DNA of 7,680 nucleotides from Candidatus Methanomethylophilaceae archaeon (GCA_017616575.1 JAFZXW010000091.1:1-7680), one strand, 5' to 3'; positions 1-6,468 are shown, counted from the stretch's first letter. Numbers and translations are program-made. The notes: generated by a model not told the origin, from the letters alone.

Positions 1-16
1 GGTGGGCGTCACGTGT

Positions 17-952
17 TCACAAGGTAAAATGGTGTCTTCCGAGGCCTCGTCGCTCCTCGGACATTCCGAACCTCTTCCTGAGCGACGCCGGCGGGTCCAG
101 TATCGTTATCGCGATCATCACCAGCACTATGCCTATCACGTCCGACATCCCGAACTCGTCGCCGAACACCAGCACGCCGCAGATGGTCGACACTATCAGG
201 CTGGACGTTATGATGATGGAGACCGTGGCCGGGTCCACGCGCCTGATCGCGTATACCACTATGTAGTTGGGCAGCAGGGTGCACAGGATCCCCATGGCCA
301 GGATGCAGGCCGGGATGACGGGGTCGCTGGTGGACGTGGACCATATGAGTCCGAAATCGGACAGAGGCGCTATCAGCAACGCGCTGAACAGGAAGAAGTA
401 GAACATCGCGGAGTTCTCCGAATATCCTTTTTTCTCCACGTACTTGCTCCCTATGGTGAACGCCGCCAAGGTCACCCCCGAGAAGATTCCGATCGCTACG
501 CCCAAGGCGTTGATGTCCCCGGCGCCGTTCGTGATGCCGATTATGAACAGGCACCCTATGAAGGCGAGGACCACCGCCAGGACCTTCTTCTTGGTGATCC
601 TGTCCCCGAACAGGAAGTACGCGAATATCAGCATGAAGTAAGGGCTGGTCATCTCCAGCACCGCCACCACCTCCAGGGGGAGGCTCTCCTGCGCCGTGAA
701 GACGCACACGTTGGAGATGACGTTGAACGCGCCGAACAGCAGGAACAGAAGTATGTCGCGAGGCCTTATCTTGAACGCCGGACGGTCTATGAAGAAGAGG
801 ACCAGGCCGAACACTATGGCCGTGACCCCCTCGCGGCAGGCGCAAATCTCCATGGGGCCCAGGCCCGCGTTCAGGAGGTCCTTGGAGAACATGTTCAGTA
901 CTCCGGCCAGAATCGCTGCTACGAATAACAGGTTGATCGGAGACATCCTCAT
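17..952 (-). CDS. EamA/DMT-superfamily permease
   Basis: Predicted inner-membrane transporter of the drug/metabolite transporter superfamily (two EamA repeats), 311 residues, the usual family length. I can pick out ten hydrophobic segments at roughly residues 5-22, 33-55, 67-86, 94-114, 122-141, 148-167, 182-198, 210-235, 240-263 and 269-286. The sixth begins the second repeat. The first repeat ends with the familiar ExTSPYF-like stretch (residues 100-106) and a short basic loop RITKKK before helix five; the second has the corresponding ITSSLIV stretch and FGDEFG (249-268). The basic C-terminus is probably cytoplasmic. The start at 952 is followed by a second ATG six bases later (946); I see no strong ribosome site, and the nearby TATA box suggests a very short leader or leaderless mRNA. 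It is apparently monocistronic. The substrate cannot be read from the sequence; amino acids or other small metabolites are typical for the family. The family call is firm, the substrate unknown. Confidence 0.93.
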   Translation of the reverse strand: MRMSPINLLFVAAILAGVLNMFSKDLLNAGLGPMEICACREGVTAIVFGLVLFFIDRPAFKIRPRDILLFLLFGAFNVISNVCVFTAQESLPLEVVAVLEMTSPYFMLIFAYFLFGDRITKKKVLAVVLAFIGCLFIIGITNGAGDINALGVAIGIFSGVTLAAFTIGSKYVEKKGYSENSAMFYFFLFSALLIAPLSDFGLIWSTSTSDPVIPACILAMGILCTLLPNYIVVYAIRRVDPATVSIIITSSLIVSTICGVLVFGDEFGMSDVIGIVLVMIAITILDPPASLRKRFGMSEERRGLGRHHFTL

Positions 953-980
953 GCTATCGATGCAGGATGTGTTCGTCGTC

Positions 981-990
981 TTATATAATA
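981..990 (-). promoter_or_regulatory. Archaeal TATA box for the EamA permease
   Basis: On the minus strand the ten bases read TATTATATAA, the best TATA-like element in the 143-base gap between the permease and the methyltransferase gene. Its centre lies about 33 bases before the ATG at 952. With the usual archaeal spacing of about 25 bases this puts transcription start near 960, leaving a leader of fewer than ten bases, which agrees with the missing Shine-Dalgarno motif. I see nothing else of note in the gap. Confidence 0.6.
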
Positions 991-1095
991 TCGCGAATCC
1001 GCGACGGTTCGCATCTTATAGATCTCTAGAAGTATCCGAAGGCAGCCGTCTTTTGCAATCCCGCGGTCCGATAGCGGTTTGTACAGCGGAGCGGA

Positions 1096-2181
1096 TCACG
1101 GACGTGCAGGCGGCACCGCCATTCGTTTTTGGATAGCAAAGCCTGGAACCGGGCTCTTCGATGACTGCCGGAATCGGTATTCGCGGTAGTGCGCCAGCAC
1201 GAAGAGGTTCCCGTCCGGCGTCAAGGGCGGCACGCCGCATTCGGGCGTCACTATCTGGAACCCGTACTCCGCGGACCTTCTCGCTTCGGCCACGACGTCC
1301 TTCGGGCCTTTCATCAAAAGGGTCCCTACGGGATTCACGCATCCCAGCATGAGGGTCTGGCCGTGGACCATGTCGATGTACGCCTGCGGGTCCGAGGACG
1401 CTTCCAGGGAGATCCCGTCCATCCCGAGGCCTGCGAGCCTCTCGGCGACTTCCAGGGTGTCTCCGCAGGAATGCGTGGTGCAGAAGGACGACTTGGCGCT
1501 CCTGATGACCTGCGGCAGATACGGCGTGAACACGGTGTCGAAACAGTCCGCAGGGATAAGCTCCGACGTGGCCTCCTCGACGATCATCACATCGTCCGAA
1601 GCCTCGGATAGCGCTTCAGAATAGGCGTTCAAGCGGGGGGTGACGGCCTCCAGCCACGCCGTTACCTTTTCTGGCATCGTCATAAGCGCCATCAGCACGT
1701 TCTCGATCCCAAGAAGGTTGTTTATGCAGGCCACGGGCCCGTTCATCCCGGAGACCAGGAACAGGTCCTCGTGCCTGGACAGGATCCCGGCGGCGTCCAG
1801 GACCGCGGAAACCCTGGGGCTCTCCAGGAACTCCCGGGGCGAGATCAGGTCTCCAGGGACATCCTCGAAGAAACCGTCGCCGCGGTATCTGGACCCTCTG
1901 ACGGAAGGCTGGCTGGACGCCGTCCCCGGGGCTATCTCGCATCCGAACGCGCTGGCGTCCACCGTGATGCAGTAAGGGATGCGGGCGGTGGCGAACCCGA
2001 ACGCCTTGGAGGCCTCCAGGGCCAGGGCGGCCATCTTCTCCGGGACGAAGTTGGCCTCCGGCCAGGACGCCCCGCTGGACGCCATCTGCCCGACGGTGCC
2101 GGTCTGCGTGAATATCGCCGGAGGGTGCGAATCCCCTCCCTTGTCGTCGAATATCCTCACCAGCTCTTCCTTGGCGTTCAT
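1096..2181 (-). CDS. MtaA/MtbA-type methylcobamide:CoM methyltransferase-like (UroD fold)
   Basis: Member of the uroporphyrinogen decarboxylase/MtaA superfamily, 361 residues. Known relatives MtaA and MtbA transfer a methyl group from a methylated corrinoid protein to coenzyme M in methylotrophic methanogenesis, using a zinc bound by His-x-Cys and a distant Cys. Those residues are visible: HSC at 237-239 and Cys315 in PECGVPPLTP. That signature favours methyltransferase over true UroD (haem pathway). The start at 2181 is chosen because its ATG overlaps the stop of the upstream zinc-ribbon gene as ATGA; the frame is open to 2256 but that extension only overlaps the neighbour. No corrinoid protein or substrate-specific MtaB/MtbB gene is in the window, so substrate and even methanogenic role are uncertain. 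After about residue 330 the tail is short, basic and proline-rich, unlike the rest of the domain, and may be altered. I am sure of the family and give no gene symbol. Confidence 0.85.
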   Translation of the reverse strand: MNAKEELVRIFDDKGGDSHPPAIFTQTGTVGQMASSGASWPEANFVPEKMAALALEASKAFGFATARIPYCITVDASAFGCEIAPGTASSQPSVRGSRYRGDGFFEDVPGDLISPREFLESPRVSAVLDAAGILSRHEDLFLVSGMNGPVACINNLLGIENVLMALMTMPEKVTAWLEAVTPRLNAYSEALSEASDDVMIVEEATSELIPADCFDTVFTPYLPQVIRSAKSSFCTTHSCGDTLEVAERLAGLGMDGISLEASSDPQAYIDMVHGQTLMLGCVNPVGTLLMKGPKDVVAEARRSAEYGFQIVTPECGVPPLTPDGNLFVLAHYREYRFRQSSKSPVPGFAIQKRMAVPPARP

Positions 2182-2594
2182 TCCGGAGGCCTCGGGCTCC
2201 CGCATTCGCTGCAGAACTTCCCCTTGTTCCTGTTTCCGCAGAGTTTGCAGTCCCATTCTCCCTCGGAAAGCGGGGCCTTGTCCGCGGGTTCCCTGTCGCC
2301 GTCGTGTTCATTCTCGGCGTGCGGGTCCGTGCCGAACAAATCCGGATGCGCCGTCGGGTCGTACATCATGGTGTTCCTGCTGGTGTAGTCGATCTTCACG
2401 TCGTGGCAGGGCATCGTGAAATGGAACTCCATCCGGTCGTTGATGTAGCTTTGCTTTACATCGTCGGCGTCTATGAAGAAATTGTAGCTCGTGTCCGTGG
2501 CGATCCACGGGAACAGGACCTTTACGTGCTCTCCGGGCTCGTATTCCGTCTTCTCCGATACGAAATGGTCGTTGTGTATGAGTTTGTAGCCCAT
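2178..2594 (-). CDS. Small protein with C-terminal zinc ribbon
   Basis: Protein of 138 residues with no signal peptide or membrane segment. The C-terminus is a clear zinc ribbon: WDCKLCG then KFCSECG, with Cys116, Cys119, Cys128 and Cys131 as the four ligands. The N-terminal 70 or so residues look like one beta-rich module: YEPGEHVKV (18-26), then FTMPCHDVKIDY (59-70). The PGE...FTMP-x-HDV pattern resembles the small repeat domains of bacterial and archaeal surface proteins, but here it would be cytoplasmic. A charged, probably flexible linker (about 80-112) joins the two. Its TGA overlaps the ATG of the methyltransferase gene by two bases, so the two are very likely translated together. The context might suggest a role near the zinc-dependent methyltransferase, but that is inference. 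I do not recognise a named family for the whole protein. Confidence 0.8.
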   Translation of the reverse strand: MGYKLIHNDHFVSEKTEYEPGEHVKVLFPWIATDTSYNFFIDADDVKQSYINDRMEFHFTMPCHDVKIDYTSRNTMMYDPTAHPDLFGTDPHAENEHDGDREPADKAPLSEGEWDCKLCGNRNKGKFCSECGSPRPPE

Positions 2595-2637
2595 GGTGGA
2601 TGTCCCCCGTCTTCCGCAAGAGAAGACGCATGGAAGA

Positions 2638-2650
2638 TGATAAACGTATA
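2638..2650 (-). promoter_or_regulatory. Possible TATA element for the zinc-ribbon/methyltransferase operon
   Basis: On the minus strand this reads TATACGTTTATCA, centred about 50 bases before the ATG at 2594. A start some 25 bases downstream would give a leader of around 20-25 bases ending in a G-rich stretch (GGGGGACATCCACC just before ATG), which is only weakly Shine-Dalgarno-like. It is the most TATA-like element close to the gene, but the match is modest. Confidence 0.35.
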
Positions 2651-2732
2651 CGGCCTCGTTTCATTGCGAGTCCGCAGGCGCCATCCCGCGTTCGAAGATT
2701 AGTTTTCCGGAGTCAAGAGTCTAGAAAAACTA

Positions 2733-2757
2733 ACGTAATATTACGTGATTTTTTCAT
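2733..2757 (+). repeat. Left arm of imperfect inverted repeat flanking the DUF4143 remnant
   Basis: The arm begins with a perfect 14-base palindrome, ACGTAATATTACGT (2733-2746), followed by GATTTTTTCA. Compared with the reverse complement of 3190-3212, the first 21 bases differ at only two positions, after which one extra T in the T-run shifts the alignment; TTACGTGAT, the T-run and CA are shared. The pair encloses the decayed gene at 2774-3192. I find no convincing direct duplication outside the arms. It could be the end of a small mobile element or a pair of binding sites for a dimeric regulator. Confidence 0.5.
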
Positions 2758-2773
2758 TATCAGGATCGAGAGG

Positions 2774-3192
2774 CCTGAGCATCTCGAGGATTCTTTCCTG
2801 ATACGGGGTCGAAGCGCTTCGACGTCAAGGGCAGGAGGCACGTCGGCGGTCTGATGAACGCCAGGCTGGACTATAGGGAGACGTCACGTTCCAAATTGAT
2901 CGAGACTATAGTCTACAACGAGCTCCTGCTCCGAGGATGCGACGTGGAAGTCGGAAGGGCGGATTTCGTCGTCAACAGGTCGTTCGACAGGGCTTACACC
3001 CAGGTGGCCATGGGGGTGGACGATCCTGGGAAGATGGAGTAGGAGACCAGGTCGCTGAGGGCCATCAAGGACGGATTCGCGAAGATGCTGCTGGTCGACT
3101 CCGACGTTCCGGAACACGTCACGGAGGACGGCATCAGGGTGATGTCGGTCGTGGATTTCTTGTTGGACAGGGGTTCTCTAAGGTTCAATTGA
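2774..3192 (+). pseudogene. Decayed C-terminal part of a DUF4143-type ATP-binding protein
   Basis: Fragments read as the C-terminal DUF4143 domain of the AAA_14/DUF4143 ATPases common in archaea and gut bacteria. PEHLEDSFLI lies in one frame (2774-2803). SKRFDVKGRRHVGG follows in another (2809-2850), so one base seems lost near the G run at 2805-2808. The next block jumps to LMNARLDYRE, skipping the roughly ten residues (family pattern KYYF-x-D-x-GL) that normally join these motifs. The frame then runs through ETIVYNELLLRGCDVEVG and FDRAYTQVAMGVDDPGKME to an in-frame TAG at 3040-3042. It resumes with ETRSLRAIKDGFAKMLLVD through VVDFLLDRGSLRFN to a TGA at 3190-3192. The N-terminal AAA domain with its Walker motifs is absent. 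A frameshift, a missing block, a stop and a missing front half together mark it as a pseudogene. The TAG alone might have been pyrrolysine, but the other lesions make decay likelier. Family recognition comes from motif memory, not a search. Confidence 0.75.
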
Positions 3193-3212
3193 AAAATCAC
3201 GTAATTTGACGT
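3190..3212 (-). repeat. Right arm of imperfect inverted repeat
   Basis: On the plus strand it starts TGAAAAATCACGTAA (3190-3204), which is the reverse complement of 2741-2756 apart from one A, and continues TTTGACGT to 3212, matching the outer ACGT of the left arm. The first three bases are the TGA stop of the decayed DUF4143 frame, so the arm abuts the end of the gene exactly. Unlike the left arm it is not itself a perfect palindrome. Confidence 0.5.
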
Positions 3213-3240
3213 ATCGACAGATTGGCGTTTTTCCCGAAAC

Positions 3241-3266
3241 GAAGAGGGAGAGGGAAAGAGGGGGGA
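3241..3266 (+). repeat. 26-base pure polypurine tract
   Basis: All 26 bases are G or A, ending in a run of six G before the final A. It lies in the 199-base gap between the DUF4143 remnant and the end of the Rpn-like gene; I see no gene in that gap. On the minus strand it is a pyrimidine tract about 125 bases beyond the Rpn-like stop and might contribute to transcription termination, though it has few T runs. Confidence 0.4.
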
Positions 3267-3391
3267 TTGCCCGTCATTGATCATCATCGTCTTGTCTTCG
3301 AGCAGCATCCGTCGGAAATCAGAAACTTGAAGTCGGGGAATTCGCCACGTTTGTTTATGAAAGCGATGAGTGGCTGTAGCATTTGGCGTCG

Positions 3392-4348
3392 TTAAGAGGC
3401 GGCGGTCCTGACCCGGGGCGGTTTTCGCTCATTCTTTTGAATTTGTTCGTCCAGCTCCTTCGAGACTTCGCCGGCTATGTCCTCCGGGACAAAGGACATT
3501 GCAATCTCCCGGCTCATGCCGGCGGAGACGATCCTCCTTACGGTTTCCGCATAGTTGAGAACCATGATGCGGTGCCCCTGGATCATTCCGTCCTCTTTGG
3601 CGCCATCGATGAGGCCTTGCTTGTACTCGGCTACGAACTCATCCATGCTGATCATAATCTTCCCCTTTTCTTCATTCGTCCAATCGATATCAAATGCTGT
3701 CGCGACGGATTCGAGGTTCTTCTTAGGGCCCCCGTCCTTCCGGAACAGAAGGTCCAGCAGCCTCATCCTGTCGCTTCCGGCAGTCTCCGGGTCCCCTATA
3801 TGGAACTCCGCCAGCCTCATGGGTACCTTCGACTCGTTGCGGCGCAGGCTCATCTTGTACAGCCTGTTCCTGTCGTCCGCCTTCGGGTTGAGGAACACCC
3901 AGAAGCAGTACACGGGCCTGACCGTGCTGTAGTCCTTGGCCGGTTTGCGGTTCGCGTACCATGCCAGCCCGCCCAGGCACATCATCTGGTGCTCCCTGAT
4001 CCAGGACTGGTTGCCAGCCTGGATCTCCACGTTTATCGCCATCTTCTTTCCTTCAGGCGCCTCGAACTCGAACACCAGGTCGTAGGCGACCGAGCCGTAG
4101 TCGGTGAACAGCTCCTCCGGGAGCATCCTCAACGCGCGTCCCCCTTGCGTCGCGCCGAGGCGTCCGGAGACCTCGTCGACACTCATGCCCTCGGCTTCGT
4201 CCACCGCGTCCTTGACTATGCGGGCCAGGCACCTGGGGTCGGACAGCAGGGCCTTGGCCACCCCGTCCCTCCTCAGGTCCTGCGGGCCTTCTCCGTCCAT
4301 GGGGCGGGAGCCTTCCTCCGCGGGCTTGAAGGCTTCCCGTGCATGCAC
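3392..4348 (-). CDS. Rpn-family PD-(D/E)XK nuclease (putative transposase type)
   Basis: Protein of 318 residues resembling the recombination-promoting nuclease (Rpn)/PDDEXK_2 'transposase' families. The core is residues 20-200: DGVAKALLSDPRCLARIV (28-45) matches the N-terminal helix usual in these proteins. The catalytic pattern is Asp90 in VAYDLVFEF plus Glu108-Ile-Gln110 in NVEIQA; Gln in place of the usual Lys of E-x-K is normal in this group. AGNQSWIREHQMMCLGGLAWYA follows, where the family has a helix, and a FHIGDPE stretch sits near 182. The C-terminal third is helical and charged, ending in a basic tail. Start: ATG at 4348 with GAGGAG about eleven bases upstream; Met17 (4300) is an alternative. 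It reads away from the ATPase gene and toward the DUF4143 remnant. Known relatives stimulate RecA-independent recombination or act in defence; the role here is inferred. It is probably intact. Confidence 0.8.
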   Translation of the reverse strand: MHAREAFKPAEEGSRPMDGEGPQDLRRDGVAKALLSDPRCLARIVKDAVDEAEGMSVDEVSGRLGATQGGRALRMLPEELFTDYGSVAYDLVFEFEAPEGKKMAINVEIQAGNQSWIREHQMMCLGGLAWYANRKPAKDYSTVRPVYCFWVFLNPKADDRNRLYKMSLRRNESKVPMRLAEFHIGDPETAGSDRMRLLDLLFRKDGGPKKNLESVATAFDIDWTNEEKGKIMISMDEFVAEYKQGLIDGAKEDGMIQGHRIMVLNYAETVRRIVSAGMSREIAMSFVPEDIAGEVSKELDEQIQKNERKPPRVRTAAS

Positions 4349-4430
4349 GCCACGTCTCCTCGTCGAATCGTCCGGTATCAGGCGAGGGATCGCTCAGAAT
4401 CTACGTTGGCCGGAGCCTTTACACCATGTT

Positions 4431-4440
4431 GAAATATGAT
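4431..4440 (+). promoter_or_regulatory. Possible TATA element ahead of the ATPase-nuclease pair
   Basis: GAAATATGAT is the most AT-rich stretch in the divergent gap (4349-4457) between the Rpn-like gene and the ATPase gene. Its centre is about 25 bases before 4460, so transcription could start at or just before the candidate ATGs at 4458 and 4470, giving a leaderless or very short leader. Read on the minus strand (ATCATATTTC) it could also serve the Rpn-like gene, with a leader near 60 bases. Modest match. Confidence 0.4.
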
Positions 4441-4469
4441 TCTAGCCCTTCTTGCGGATGTTGAGCGAG

Positions 4470-5648
4470 ATGCGTGTGGAGCTCCATAACGTCGGTTGCA
4501 TCAAGGATGCGGACATCCGTCTGAATGGCATCACCGTGCTGACCGGCTACAATTCTACTGGAAAGAGCACGGTTTTGAAGACCGTTTACGCTCTCCTGTC
4601 ATCTCAGCATGATGTAAGGAAGCGCGTAATGGAAGACATAGAGGAGAGGGTGGCTTTGGCTCAGCGTTTCTACAGTCTTTCCGATGAGGATGACGGTTCC
4701 TCAGACACGCTTCAACGTCTTTCTGCCGTCCTTTCGAAAAACGAGTCGAATAAGGAGCTTCCTGCTTCTTTCTTAAAAGAGCTCGCTCTTATGAAGGACT
4801 ATTTGGAAGGCAAGACGAGGACCTCTGTTTTCAGCAAGCGGTATCTGGTGGATTGCGTAGAACAAGAGTTCGGCGGTCAGATGTTCACATTGGGTTCCGA
4901 AGGCGGTTTCGCGCGTATCACCCTCGATGACGGAACTTTGATATCGGTCGATGCTGGAGGTGGCACGTCGGTCGTCGATGAGGCCATGGTCTCATCCGTT
5001 TCCTATGTGGACACCCCTCTCGTTCTGGATCAAGATATCGTGTTTGCGATTTCGTACAGGTCTTCGGATTTCAACCACAGGTCCGACCTCACCGATAAGC
5101 TGTTCTATGATGGAAAAACGGATGTTTTCGGGAGCATCGTATCGGAAGAGTCCGTGTCCAAATTGGATTCCACCGTATCCAAGGCGCTTTCTGGCACGTT
5201 AAGACGCACTAAGAAGAGCCTCGTGTACGATTCCGAGGAGGTCAAGGGCGTCAAGGCCTCCAATCTCGCGTCCGGAATGAAGGTTTTCGCCATCATACGC
5301 ATCTTGATGGACAACGGCTACCTCAAGGAGGGCGACGTTCTGCTCATCGACGAGCCGGAGATCCATCTGCATCCCGAATGGCAGCTGATATTGGCCGAAT
5401 TGTTGGCGTCCATGAACAAGGAGCTCGGCATCAGGCTTTTGATAACCACCCACAGCCCCCAGTTCCTTCTGTCTCTGGAAGCCTTCTCTGCCAAATTGGA
5501 TGTCGATATGGATTTCTACGAGGCCTCTGTCGACTTCCCGCATGTTTTCATCGACAATGGAAAGAACCTTTCACCGGTCTACCGTAAAATGGCGGATGCG
5601 ATGCAGAAGGCCGATACGTTGAGGGACGGGTATGACCGGGTGGAGTGA
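4470..5648 (+). CDS. ABC/OLD-like AAA ATPase of a putative two-gene defence module
   Basis: Protein of 392 residues from the chosen start. MRVELHNVGCIKDADIRLNG is the usual N-terminus of SMC/RecF/OLD-like AAA_15/AAA_21 ATPases. The Walker A GYNSTGKST is at 26-34, an ABC signature-like LASGMK at 266-271, and Walker B DVLLIDEPEIHLHP with Asp294-Glu295. The switch histidine is His328 in TTHSPQFL. Residues about 45-240 form an insert with charged helices and then beta-rich sequence. It has no TOPRIM domain and no membrane segment, so OLD and GajA are excluded as full homologues. ATG at 4470 is preferred because family members start just before R-[VI]-E-L; the frame also offers ATG 4458 and TTG 4452, and no clear ribosome site decides. 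The 17-base overlap with the nuclease-like gene implies co-translation and a joint role. By analogy with PtuA or AriA it would sense or load on nucleic acid and control the partner; this is inference. Its 5' half is richer in T-ending codons than its neighbours. Confidence 0.88.
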   Translation: MRVELHNVGCIKDADIRLNGITVLTGYNSTGKSTVLKTVYALLSSQHDVRKRVMEDIEERVALAQRFYSLSDEDDGSSDTLQRLSAVLSKNESNKELPASFLKELALMKDYLEGKTRTSVFSKRYLVDCVEQEFGGQMFTLGSEGGFARITLDDGTLISVDAGGGTSVVDEAMVSSVSYVDTPLVLDQDIVFAISYRSSDFNHRSDLTDKLFYDGKTDVFGSIVSEESVSKLDSTVSKALSGTLRRTKKSLVYDSEEVKGVKASNLASGMKVFAIIRILMDNGYLKEGDVLLIDEPEIHLHPEWQLILAELLASMNKELGIRLLITTHSPQFLLSLEAFSAKLDVDMDFYEASVDFPHVFIDNGKNLSPVYRKMADAMQKADTLRDGYDRVE

Positions 5649-6213
5649 CCTTCGCGGTTTCCATACGGACATCAACGAGACCAAGGGTTCGCTGGACGCC
5701 GTCTTCCCGAGCGTTAACGTGATCGATGTGGAGGGGCTTGTGAAGAGCCGTTTTAACAAGAACCTCCCGTCAATAGCGGATTGCATGTTCACCCTAGGTA
5801 AAAACACGATATACGTCGAGTTCAAACGTATGACTTCCGCTAGGGAGAACAAGCATGAATATGCGGAGCGTCTGAGCAGCAAAGCGGCAGGCACCAGCGC
5901 CATTCACCATCGTTTTCTGAAGAATCTGAAAGACATGAGGCCGCGTTCGGAATTCTGGCTGGTGACCGGTGACAGTTCGTGGGAGATGCTCAGCATCCTT
6001 GAAAAGAGGTCAGACTCTCAATACTGCCCATCTTCTCTCCTTAAGTACCGTGCGGTGGACAAGGATGGCGTAGCGCCGTTCTTCGATAATGTGAAACATC
6101 TCAGCGAACGGCAGTTCATGTTCTGGGTGCAGGAGAACGCGAACAAGATCGAAGCTCCTTTCGGCAACGGACTCCCAAGAGGGGATGGTGCAGAAGGACG
6201 GCGAAGTCGTTAG
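5632..6213 (+). CDS. Small PD-(D/E)XK-type nuclease candidate, partner of the ATPase
   Basis: Protein of 193 residues. A PD-(D/E)XK core is visible: Asp50 in PSIADCMFTL, then a beta-strand ending in YVEFKRM with Glu63 and Lys65, so D-x12-E-x-K, with the preceding helix carrying Glu34. This is followed by YAERLSSKAAGTSAIHHRFL (about 76-95), a plausible helix, and a strand SEFWLVTGD (105-113). Such cores cut DNA, sometimes RNA, with Mg2+; activity here is inferred. The start is supported by GAGGG six bases upstream of the ATG at 5632, inside the ATPase gene's end. The pair therefore overlaps by 17 bases in different frames. The last fifteen residues (GLPRGDGAEGRRSR-like) are low-quality and basic and may follow a frameshift. 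The stop is TAG, rare in this window; the same frame continues open to TAA at 6480. I do not recognise the family by name. Alternatives are a non-catalytic nuclease fold or a housekeeping DNA-processing protein. Confidence 0.75.
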   Translation: MTGWSDLRGFHTDINETKGSLDAVFPSVNVIDVEGLVKSRFNKNLPSIADCMFTLGKNTIYVEFKRMTSARENKHEYAERLSSKAAGTSAIHHRFLKNLKDMRPRSEFWLVTGDSSWEMLSILEKRSDSQYCPSSLLKYRAVDKDGVAPFFDNVKHLSERQFMFWVQENANKIEAPFGNGLPRGDGAEGRRSR

Positions 6214-6411
6214 ATGGGGAGATGCCAGGGGATGTCGTCGTACCGTTATTGCGTCATCCCGGGGTGTGAAAAGATGTTCCGAAGGCTGAATGGCGGTTAC
6301 GTTCAGCATGGCGGCCATGAAATCATGTCTTCCTTGAGCTCGGAGAGGCTGTTTCCGTATTCCATCGCCTTAGATTCCAGTGCAATCCTCGTTGTGAGGG
6401 GGCGGCTTACG

Positions 6412-6450
6412 ATATATTTATTTAAATTTATTTTAAATGAGATTTATTCT
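6412..6450 (+). terminator. T-rich tract, likely archaeal terminator of the ATPase-nuclease operon
   Basis: Archaeal transcription commonly ends at T-rich stretches on the coding strand. This one contains ATATATTTATTT, AATTTATTTT and GATTTATTCT about 200 bases after the nuclease-like stop. The distance is long, so confidence is low. It reads nearly as well in the opposite direction. Confidence 0.35.
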
Positions 6451-6468
6451 CTCTTAGGTTACATAGCG

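Noticed and set aside
2..928. 308-codon plus-strand open frame
   Set aside because: It is the complement of the EamA permease gene; the translation is rich in His, Arg, Asp and Gln with no hydrophobic core or motif, the typical look of an antisense frame in GC-rich DNA.
1616..2311. 231-codon minus-strand frame overlapping the methyltransferase gene
   Set aside because: Arg/Gly/Pro-rich out-of-frame shadow of a well-supported gene.
2733..2746. Palindrome as a lone transcription terminator
   Set aside because: It is followed by a T run on the plus strand, but no plus-strand gene ends before it and the neighbouring minus-strand genes read away from it, so the inverted-repeat-arm interpretation fits better.
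2994..3308. 104-codon minus-strand frame crossing the end of the DUF4143 remnant
   Set aside because: The plus strand of this stretch matches DUF4143 motifs; the minus translation is low-complexity where it reads the polypurine tract.
3383..4432. 349-codon plus-strand open frame opposite the Rpn-like gene
   Set aside because: The minus strand carries a coherent PD-(D/E)XK protein; the plus-strand translation has no recognisable domain.
6010..6318. 102-codon minus-strand frame at the end of the nuclease-like gene
   Set aside because: Mostly antisense to the nuclease-like gene and without any recognisable motif or promoter.
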